Source: Pseudomonas sp. PB120 (GTDB lineage: Bacteria > Pseudomonadota > Gammaproteobacteria > Pseudomonadales > Pseudomonadaceae). From it: 64,000 nucleotides of DNA. The notes under the pieces are model-generated. The model was given only the letters and a program-made list of their open reading frames with translations. It was not told the origin of the DNA and searched no databases. Where the stretch lies: NCBI RefSeq assembly GCF_009761815.1, contig NZ_RWIN01000039.1:62001-126000 (forward strand), read 5' to 3'. This document shows, piece after piece, positions 57,638 through 64,000 of the stretch. A program made the translations under genes and the position numbers. How positions within the stretch are numbered: position 1 is the stretch's first letter; each line of letters begins with the position of its first letter.

Positions 57638-59413
57638 ATGATTTCAATACTGTCTTCGCGTCACCGTCGTGCCCTTCGCCTGACCAGCCAGTTTCTTGCG
57701 CCTTATCGCTGGCAGGCGTTCGGCGCGTTACTGGCGTTAATCGTCACGGCCGGAATCACCTTGTCGATGGGGCAGGGGATTCGGCTGTTGGTGGATCAGG
57801 GGTTCATGACCCAGTCTGCGCATTTGCTCAACCAGACCATCGGCTTGTTCATGTTGCTGGTGCTCGGTCTGGCGATCGGGACCTTTGCGCGGTTTTATCT
57901 GGTGTCCTGGATTGGCGAGCGCGTCGTCGCGGACATTCGTCGTCAGGTGTTCAACCACCTGGTCTATCTGCACCCGGGGTTTTACGAAGACAACCGCAGC
58001 TCCGAGATTCAATCGCGCCTGACGGCCGACACGACGTTACTGCAATCGGTGATCGGCTCTTCGCTGTCGCTGTTTTTGCGCAATTTGCTGATGGTGATCG
58101 GCGGCATTGTCTTGCTGTTCATCACGAACCCCAAGCTGACCAGCATCGTGGTCATTGCGTTGCCGCTGGTGATCGCGCCGATCCTGATTTTCGGTCGTCG
58201 GGTGCGCAGCCTGTCCCGCCTGAGTCAGGACCGGATCGCCGACATCGGCAGCTACGTCTCCGAAACCCTGGGCCAGATCAAAACCGTGCAGGCCTACAAC
58301 CATCAGGTCCAGGACGAACAGCGTTTTGCCGTGACCGTGGAGGAGGCGTTCAACACCGCGCGCAAGCGCATCTTCCAGCGCGCCTGGCTGATTACGCTGG
58401 TGATCGTGCTGGTGCTGGGCGCAGTCGGGGTGATGCTCTGGGTAGGCGGCATGGATGTGATTGCCGGGCGGATTTCGGCCGGGGCGCTGGCGGCGTTTGT
58501 GTTCTACAGCCTGATCGTTGGCAGCGCCTTCGGGACATTGAGCGAAGTCATCGGCGAGTTGCAGCGCGCGGCCGGGGCGGCCGAGCGAATTGCCGAGTTG
58601 CTGCGCTCGGAAAACATCATCCAGCCACCGGCCACGGGGCTGGTCACGTTACCCGAACGGGTGAAGGGCGATCTGCTGTTGCAGGACGTGCGTTTTTCCT
58701 ACCCGTCACGTCCTGAAAGCTACGCGGTCGATGGCTTGAATCTGGCGATCAATGCCGGCGAAACCCTGGCGCTTGTAGGGCCGTCCGGCGCAGGCAAGTC
58801 GACGGTATATGACTTGCTGTTGCGTTTCTATGATCCGGCCCACGGCCGCATCCTGCTCGATGGCGTGCCCCTGACACAGCTCGACCCGCTGGACCTGCGC
58901 CGTTGTTTCGCGTTGGTGTCGCAAACACCGGCGCTGTTCTTCGGCAGTATCGAGGAGAACATCCGCTACGGTAATCCGACGGCCACCTTGGCCCAGGTTC
59001 AGGACGCGGCGAAAATCGCCTACGCCCATGAGTTCATCGAAGCCATGCCCAACGGTTACCAGACCCACCTCGGCGACGGCGGCCTCGGTTTGTCAGGTGG
59101 TCAGCGACAACGCCTGGCCATCGCCCGCGCGCTGCTGGTGGACGCCCCAATCCTGCTGCTCGACGAAGCCACCAGCGCCCTAGACGCCCAGAGCGAGCAC
59201 CTGATCCAGCAAGCCCTGCCAAGCCTGATGAAAAACCGCACCACCCTGGTCATCGCCCACCGTTTGGCCACGGTAAAAAACGCCGACCGGATCGCGGTGA
59301 TGGATCAAGGAAAACTGGTGGCCGTGGGGACGCATCAGGAGCTGATTGCGAGCAATGCGTTGTATGCGCGGCTGGCGGCGTTGCAGTTCAATGACGGGCA
59401 TGAAGCGGCTTGA
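57638..59413 (+). CDS. ABC exporter, MsbA/BmrA-like half-transporter
   Basis: A 591-aa fusion of a six-helix membrane domain (residues about 20-300; LVDQGFMTQSAHLLNQT, NHLVYLHPGFYEDNRSSEIQ, SRLTADTTLL) and an ATPase (Walker A VGPSGAGKSTVYD, Q-loop, LSGGQRQRLAIARALL signature, ILLLDEATSALD Walker B). It should work as a homodimer exporting a lipid or hydrophobic compound. True msbA lies elsewhere in Pseudomonas next to lpxK, so this is a paralogue. The Shine-Dalgarno is weak. Confidence 0.87.
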   Translation: MISILSSRHRRALRLTSQFLAPYRWQAFGALLALIVTAGITLSMGQGIRLLVDQGFMTQSAHLLNQTIGLFMLLVLGLAIGTFARFYLVSWIGERVVADIRRQVFNHLVYLHPGFYEDNRSSEIQSRLTADTTLLQSVIGSSLSLFLRNLLMVIGGIVLLFITNPKLTSIVVIALPLVIAPILIFGRRVRSLSRLSQDRIADIGSYVSETLGQIKTVQAYNHQVQDEQRFAVTVEEAFNTARKRIFQRAWLITLVIVLVLGAVGVMLWVGGMDVIAGRISAGALAAFVFYSLIVGSAFGTLSEVIGELQRAAGAAERIAELLRSENIIQPPATGLVTLPERVKGDLLLQDVRFSYPSRPESYAVDGLNLAINAGETLALVGPSGAGKSTVYDLLLRFYDPAHGRILLDGVPLTQLDPLDLRRCFALVSQTPALFFGSIEENIRYGNPTATLAQVQDAAKIAYAHEFIEAMPNGYQTHLGDGGLGLSGGQRQRLAIARALLVDAPILLLDEATSALDAQSEHLIQQALPSLMKNRTTLVIAHRLATVKNADRIAVMDQGKLVAVGTHQELIASNALYARLAALQFNDGHEAA

Positions 59414-59448
59414 ATGAAGGCTGCTGAATACCGTCAGGTTCGGGCATT

Positions 59449-60516
59449 ATGTCGGCCTCAGTTGTGAGCCTGGATAAGGATATGAGCCGTTATCAACCAC
59501 CGTTGACCCTGACCTCGAAAATGTTGTCACTGGTCGCCGAGATCAGCGAGCAAATCGGTCAGCTGACAGCTGTGGACGAACGCCTGCAGACGCCTCAGCT
59601 ACGCCGCAGCAATCGGATTCGTACGATTCAGGCATCCTTGGCCATCGAGAACAATACCCTGAGTGTCGAGCAGGTGACGGCCGTGTTGGCGGGGCGACGA
59701 GTGCTGGGACTGCCTCGGGAAATCCAGGAGGTTCGTAATGCCTTCGCGGCGTACGAAGCCATGTCGGATTGGCAACCGAGCGTCCGGGCTGATTTGCTTC
59801 GTGCGCATGAGTTGCTGATGGGCGGATTGATTGACGACTGTGGGCAGTTTCGTCGAGCCGGTGTGGGTATCTACCGTGGAGATAAATTGGTCCACATGGC
59901 TCCGCCGCCGAGTCGCGTTGCGCACTTGACCGAAGACCTGTTGGCCTGGCTTGGCGCTTGCGATTGGCATCCGCTGATCATCAGCTGCGTTTTCCATTAC
60001 GAATTCGAATTCATCCATCCCTTCGCCGACGGCAATGGACGCATGGGGCGTCTTTGGCAGACGTTGATTCTCAGTCAGTGGCGCCCGGTGCTGGCTTATC
60101 TGCCAGTCGAAGCTGTGATTCGAGAGCAGCAGGACGCTTACTATGCGGCATTGTCGGCTGCCGATCAGTTGGCTGAATCGACGCCTTTCGTGGAGTTCAT
60201 GCTGCAGGCATTGAGCCTGGCGCTTGAAGAAGCAGCGCGTGGCGAACCTGTGATCGACCCAGTAACCGACCCAGTAACCGACCCAGTAGGGAGGTTGCTT
60301 TCTGCTCTACATGTAAACGGGCCGCTGAAAATCAGTGACTTGATGGCGCAGGTCGGGTTGGCGCATAAGGCAACCTTTCGGGCCAACTATCTCCGGCCGG
60401 CATTGGCTGCGGATTTGATTGAAATGACCCATCCCGAGTCGCCAAGCAGCCCGACTCAAAAATATCGTCTGACGCCGCAGGGTAGTCAGGTTTGCGCACG
60501 GTTCAAGTCGACGTAG
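59449..60516 (+). CDS. Fic family AMP-transferase-type protein
   Basis: A 355-aa class II Fic protein. The inhibitory helix motif SLAIEN (S/TxxxE-G/N type) is at about residues 63-68. The catalytic motif HPFADGNGRMGR is at 191-202. N-terminal to it is a DUF4172-like region (SKMLSLVAEISEQIGQL), and C-terminal a winged-helix-like domain (LKISDLMAQVGLAHKATFRA). A linker repeats DPVT three times. Fic proteins attach AMP or another nucleotide to target proteins; the helix keeps activity low. Target unknown. The start may instead be ATG 59482. Confidence 0.85.
   Translation: MSASVVSLDKDMSRYQPPLTLTSKMLSLVAEISEQIGQLTAVDERLQTPQLRRSNRIRTIQASLAIENNTLSVEQVTAVLAGRRVLGLPREIQEVRNAFAAYEAMSDWQPSVRADLLRAHELLMGGLIDDCGQFRRAGVGIYRGDKLVHMAPPPSRVAHLTEDLLAWLGACDWHPLIISCVFHYEFEFIHPFADGNGRMGRLWQTLILSQWRPVLAYLPVEAVIREQQDAYYAALSAADQLAESTPFVEFMLQALSLALEEAARGEPVIDPVTDPVTDPVGRLLSALHVNGPLKISDLMAQVGLAHKATFRANYLRPALAADLIEMTHPESPSSPTQKYRLTPQGSQVCARFKST
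60256..60291 (+). repeat. 12-bp tandem repeat inside the Fic gene
   Basis: Three units, GACCCAGTAACC twice and GACCCAGTAGGG, encode DPVTDPVTDPVG between the Fic core and the winged-helix domain. The identical bases suggest recent expansion, a likely slippage site that keeps the reading frame. Confidence 0.9.
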
Positions 60517-60530
60517 ACGAGCCGCAGGCG

Positions 60531-60567
60531 AAAAAAATGCCCGCATCAATCGATGCGGGCATTTTTA
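60531..60567. terminator. Bidirectional terminator between fic and slt
   Basis: The twelve-base stem AATGCCCGCATC / GATGCGGGCATT with a four-base loop has A7 before and T5 after, and lies between convergent genes. Confidence 0.88.
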
Positions 60568-60587
60568 TTCACGCTACAAAGCCGGTG

Positions 60588-62516
60588 TCACTGATCATCA
60601 AAATACCGCTCATGCCAATCCACCAAGGGCTGTGGCGAGTTGAGCTTCTGGCCGTAGATCACCGAGTACGACAGCACGTTCTGCACGTACTGACGGGTTT
60701 CGTCAAACGGGATGCTTTCCACCCACACGTCAAAGCTCAGGTGGTCGGCGCCACGCAGCCATTGGCGCACGCGGCCGGGGCCGGCGTTGTAGGCGGCGGA
60801 GGCGAGCACGCGGTTGCCGTTGAACTGGGCGTGGACCTGGCTCAGGTAGGCGGCGCCGAGCTGGATGTTCTTGTCCGGGTCGAGCACTTGCTGTGGCGAG
60901 GCCAGAGGGATGCTGAACTTGCGCGCGGTTTCCTTGGCGGTCCCGGGCATTAATTGCATCAGGCCGCTGGCGCCGACGCCGGAGCGAGCGTCGTCCATGA
61001 AGGCGCTTTCCTGGCGGGTGATGGCGAACACCCAGCTCGAATGCAGGCCACGGATCTTGGCTTCACGCACCAGGGTTTCGCGATGGGCCATCGGGAAGCG
61101 AATGTCCAGGTCATCCCAGTACTGCGCCTGGCTGATGGTGCGGATCGCCGGGAAATACCATTTCAGGTCGTAGGCCAGTTTCGCCTGGGCGACCATTTCG
61201 TCGCGGCTGAAGTGACGGCTGACGTGATACCACTCGCGGCGCCCGTCGACGATCTGCCCGCGCGCATGCAGCTCCAGGGCGCGACGCACGCCCGGCGTAT
61301 TACGCACCTTGTTCATCAGCGCCTGGCTCAGCACCAGCGGTTTGTTGACCAGCGAGTAGGGGGACTGTGAGCGATCGGCCGCAAGGAAACCGTAGAAGTC
61401 CCGCTCGCGGGCGAGGCCTTTGTACAGCGTCTGCGCTTCCGGGTTTTGCGGTTGTGCCAGCTCCAGGCTGCGGGCCTGCCAGTAACGCCAGCGATTGGTC
61501 GTCGCCAGGTCCTGCGGCAAGCGGCGGGTCAACTGATAGGCATCGTCCCAGCGGGCCAGGCGCAGCAACAGGCGCAGGCGCCATTCGGACACGGTGTTGT
61601 CGCGCAGTTCCGGGTCGTATTTGGTCATCACGTCCAGCGCGCGGCTGTCGAAACGCCGTGCGAGAGTCAGGCCGATTTCCCGGGCGATCGCGACTTTTTC
61701 GTCACGGGAAAAGTGCATGCTGCTGGCATAACCGTCGAGCAGATCCATGGCCTTGTCCGGGTCCTGGCGCGCCAGTCGGCGCAGGCCAAGGCTGACGATG
61801 TCGGACATTGGCTCGTCGGCGGGCGTGAAGCGCGAGGGCTGGTTGAGCAGCTCAGGCTTCTGTGCCACATCTACCAGCAGGCGACCGCGAGGGGCGAGGT
61901 TGCTCAGGCCGTTGACCAGGCTGTTGGCCAGTGGATAGTTGCGCGCCTGAGCGGCAAGCTTGGTCCGTTCCCAGCGTCTCTGCTCGGTCAATTGACCTTC
62001 GGCGGCCCACATGCCGAACAGTGCGTCGCAGGCGGCGGGTTGGGATTTGCCGGTCAGCCAGAGTTTTTCCGCGTTGGCGTAACCCTGGGGCTTGAGGTTA
62101 TGGCTGATCTGATACTGCGCGTTCAGGCAGTCCAGTTCGGTGAAATTCATCTTGGGGTCGTAGTACTTGACGAACGGCGCCCAGTCGCCGCGATCGGCCA
62201 GCCAGCGCAACCAGCGCAATTTCATCCAGTTGGCTTGCGGCAGGTCACCGTGTTCGGCGAGGAATTTTTCGATTTCTTCGTTGCTCGCCGTTTTAAGGCG
62301 CGCGGTCAGTTCGTCATACGCCAGGTACGGTTCCAGCGGGTAATCACTAAGCGCCTGGCTGTAACGGAAATAAGGACCGGTATCACCCTTGGCCAAGGCG
62401 CGCTTGGCCTCATCGTAATATTGGCGCTGGGTGGACAGATCCACCGCCTGGGCTGATTGGACGGCAGTGGCAGAAAGAAGCAAACACGATAAAAGACTGA
62501 AAAGGCGACTGCGCAT
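60588..62516 (-). CDS. slt: Soluble lytic murein transglycosylase
   Basis: A 642-aa periplasmic enzyme. Residues 1-25 are a signal peptide (MRSRLFSLLSCLLLSATAVQ, ending SAQA). A long superhelical U-domain precedes the C-terminal SLT domain (ITRQESAFMDDARSGVGASG, LMQLMPGTAKETA, ASAAYNAGPGRVRQWL), with catalytic Glu in RQESAF. It cleaves peptidoglycan to anhydro-muropeptides. The frame is open to 62639 but ATG 62516 begins the signal peptide. Confidence 0.92.
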   Translation of the reverse strand: MRSRLFSLLSCLLLSATAVQSAQAVDLSTQRQYYDEAKRALAKGDTGPYFRYSQALSDYPLEPYLAYDELTARLKTASNEEIEKFLAEHGDLPQANWMKLRWLRWLADRGDWAPFVKYYDPKMNFTELDCLNAQYQISHNLKPQGYANAEKLWLTGKSQPAACDALFGMWAAEGQLTEQRRWERTKLAAQARNYPLANSLVNGLSNLAPRGRLLVDVAQKPELLNQPSRFTPADEPMSDIVSLGLRRLARQDPDKAMDLLDGYASSMHFSRDEKVAIAREIGLTLARRFDSRALDVMTKYDPELRDNTVSEWRLRLLLRLARWDDAYQLTRRLPQDLATTNRWRYWQARSLELAQPQNPEAQTLYKGLARERDFYGFLAADRSQSPYSLVNKPLVLSQALMNKVRNTPGVRRALELHARGQIVDGRREWYHVSRHFSRDEMVAQAKLAYDLKWYFPAIRTISQAQYWDDLDIRFPMAHRETLVREAKIRGLHSSWVFAITRQESAFMDDARSGVGASGLMQLMPGTAKETARKFSIPLASPQQVLDPDKNIQLGAAYLSQVHAQFNGNRVLASAAYNAGPGRVRQWLRGADHLSFDVWVESIPFDETRQYVQNVLSYSVIYGQKLNSPQPLVDWHERYFDDQ

Positions 62517-62728
62517 GAGACATCCGGGCAGAGAAATCATGACAAGTGCGGGTAGGCCTGCACTGAATAATCTGTAGCTTAGCCTTTTGCCAGCAACGGG
62601 CGAAAGCTTTGCCGGCCTCTCAGCATCAGTTCGCAACATTTGTCATGCAGAGTGCCACGAAGGTGAAATTGCCGGCCTTCTGAAGCCTCAAGTCAGGTAG
62701 AATGCGCGCCCGGTTTTTGGAGAAGCTC

Positions 62729-64000
62729 ATGACCCTGCTCAAATTCAGCGATGTGTCCCTTGCTTTCGGCGCTATGCCGTTGTTGGACAAGGTGTCCTGG
62801 CAGATCGCCCGTGGTGAGCGGGTGTGCATCATCGGCCGCAACGGCACTGGCAAGTCCAGCATGATGAAGCTCGTCAAGGGCGACCAGAAGCCTGACGACG
62901 GCTCCGTTTGGCGTGCGCCCGGCCTCAAGATCGGCGAATTGCCGCAGGAATTGCCGGTAGCCGACGAGCGGACAGTGTTCGATGTGGTGGCTGAAGGCCT
63001 GGACGGTGTTGGCGAGCTGCTCGCGCAGTATCACCACCTGAGCCAGAACTGCGTTACCGAGGCCGATCTGGACAAACTGATGCACGTCCAGCATGACCTC
63101 GAAGCCCGCGATGGCTGGCGTTTGCAAACCTTGGTCGACAGCACCTTGAGCCGCCTGCAGTTGCCGGCCGACAAGACCCTCGCCGAGTTGTCCGGCGGCT
63201 GGCGTCGTCGCGTCCTGCTGGCCCAGGCCCTGGTGTCCGAACCGGACCTGCTGCTGCTCGACGAACCGACCAACCACCTGGACATCGGTGCCATCGCCTG
63301 GCTCGAAGAGGCGTTGAAAGATTTCCAGGGCGCCGTGCTGTTCATCACGCACGACCGTTCCTTCCTGCAAAACCTCGCGACCCGCATCCTGGAACTGGAT
63401 CGCGGTGGCCTGATTGACTGGAACGGCGACTACGCCAGTTTCCTGGTGCACAAGGAAGCCTCCCTGGCCGCTGAAGAAACCGCCAACGCGCTCTTTGACA
63501 AAAAGCTGGCCCAGGAAGAAGTCTGGATCCGCCAGGGCATCAAGGCCCGCCGCACCCGTAACGAAGGCCGCGTCCGCGCCTTGAAAGCATTGCGCGTCGA
63601 GCGCAGCGAACGTCGCGAGCGCACCGGCAAGGCCAACATCCAGCTGGATACCGCCGACAAGTCCGGCAAGCAGGTGATGGTCCTCGAGAACGTGAGTTTC
63701 GCGCACCCGGGCGGCCCGTTCCTGATCAAGGATTTCTCGATGGTCCTGACGCGCGGCGACCGGATCGGTCTGCTTGGCGCCAACGGCACCGGCAAGACCA
63801 CTTTGCTCAAGCTGATGCTCAGCGGCCTGCAACCCACCAGCGGCAAAGTGGAAGAAGGGACGCGCATCGACGTGGCCTACTTCGACCAGTTGCGCCATCA
63901 GCTGGACCTGGAAAAGACCGTGATCGACAACGTGGCCGAAGGGCGCGACTTCATCGACATCGATGGTCAGAGCCGTCACGTGTTGAGCTACCTTGGTGAC
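62729..64000 (+). CDS. uup: ABC-F ATPase Uup-like, 3' end outside the window
   Basis: The first 424 codons are present. MTLLKFSDVSLAFGAMPLLD starts the first ATPase domain, with GRNGTGKSSMM, LSGGWRRRVLLAQAL and LLLDEPTNHLD. A charged linker follows (KARRTRNEGRVRALKALR). The second domain starts FAHPGGPFLIKDFSM with GANGTGKTTLLK, after which the window ends. ABC-F proteins of this type act on the ribosome or in DNA stability (Uup); they are not transporters. TTGGAGAA precedes the ATG. The C-terminal DNA-binding coiled coil typical of Uup is not in view. Confidence 0.9.
   Translation, partial: MTLLKFSDVSLAFGAMPLLDKVSWQIARGERVCIIGRNGTGKSSMMKLVKGDQKPDDGSVWRAPGLKIGELPQELPVADERTVFDVVAEGLDGVGELLAQYHHLSQNCVTEADLDKLMHVQHDLEARDGWRLQTLVDSTLSRLQLPADKTLAELSGGWRRRVLLAQALVSEPDLLLLDEPTNHLDIGAIAWLEEALKDFQGAVLFITHDRSFLQNLATRILELDRGGLIDWNGDYASFLVHKEASLAAEETANALFDKKLAQEEVWIRQGIKARRTRNEGRVRALKALRVERSERRERTGKANIQLDTADKSGKQVMVLENVSFAHPGGPFLIKDFSMVLTRGDRIGLLGANGTGKTTLLKLMLSGLQPTSGKVEEGTRIDVAYFDQLRHQLDLEKTVIDNVAEGRDFIDIDGQSRHVLSYLGD

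Noticed and set aside
62693..63979. Minus-strand frame of 428 aa opposite uup
   Set aside because: Antisense of the uup-like gene, which has both ATPase motifs in the plus frame.

Overview
The window is a chromosomal segment of a Pseudomonas, most likely of the P. fluorescens group. The evidence is the gene order ffs-dnaX-ybaB-recR, apt-anr-hemN, ccoGHIS beside two ccoNOPQ operons, aer-acnA, rlmM and tusA, plus a high-GC core and several Pseudomonas-type REP palindromes. I recognised genes from protein motifs and synteny by eye; no database search was run.

Region 1 (about 1-14.45 kb) is visibly AT-richer and lies on the minus strand. It is a surface-polysaccharide (O-antigen type) cluster: an epimerase start, a GT2 glycosyltransferase, a Wzm/Wzt ABC exporter, a methyltransferase with a coiled-coil tail, two related CgeB-like glycosyltransferases and a large multi-spanning membrane protein. 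It ends in a translationally coupled trio that resembles the mycobacterial decaprenyl-phospho-arabinose route: a HAD-UbiA fusion (DPPR synthase-like), a DprE1-like FAD oxidase and a DprE2-like SDR. The most interesting reading is that this strain makes a polyprenyl-phospho-D-arabinofuranose donor and decorates its surface glycan with it.

Region 2 (14.45-21.5 kb) carries wbpM on the opposite strand, then comEA, an SDR-ketoacyl synthase pair with a TetR regulator, and a GntR-DUF1989 pair.

Region 3 (21.6-29.8 kb) is housekeeping: SRP RNA (ffs), an unusual 45-bp tandem repeat, a periplasmic binding protein, dnaX, ybaB, an MDR oxidoreductase, recR, an acyl-CoA dehydrogenase and apt.

Region 4 (29.8-49.4 kb) is the low-oxygen respiration block. 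It holds anr, hemN with a perfect ANR box, the cbb3 oxidase assembly genes ccoGHIS, and two tandem cbb3 oxidase operons. A PIN-domain toxin-antitoxin pair and an AT-rich secreted metallophosphoesterase sit between the assembly and structural genes. An alpha/beta hydrolase and an Aer-type receptor complete the block. The genes act together: ANR senses anoxia, the cbb3 oxidases respire at low oxygen, CcoGHIS assemble them, HemN supplies haem without oxygen, and Aer steers the cell by oxygen or redox state.

Region 5 (49.6-64 kb) has acnA, rlmM, tusA, a MATE transporter, pdxB, a 58-aa conserved-type small protein, an MsbA-like ABC exporter, a Fic protein, a lytic transglycosylase and the start of uup. 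REP-type inverted repeats fill many of the gaps between operons from 21.9 kb onward.
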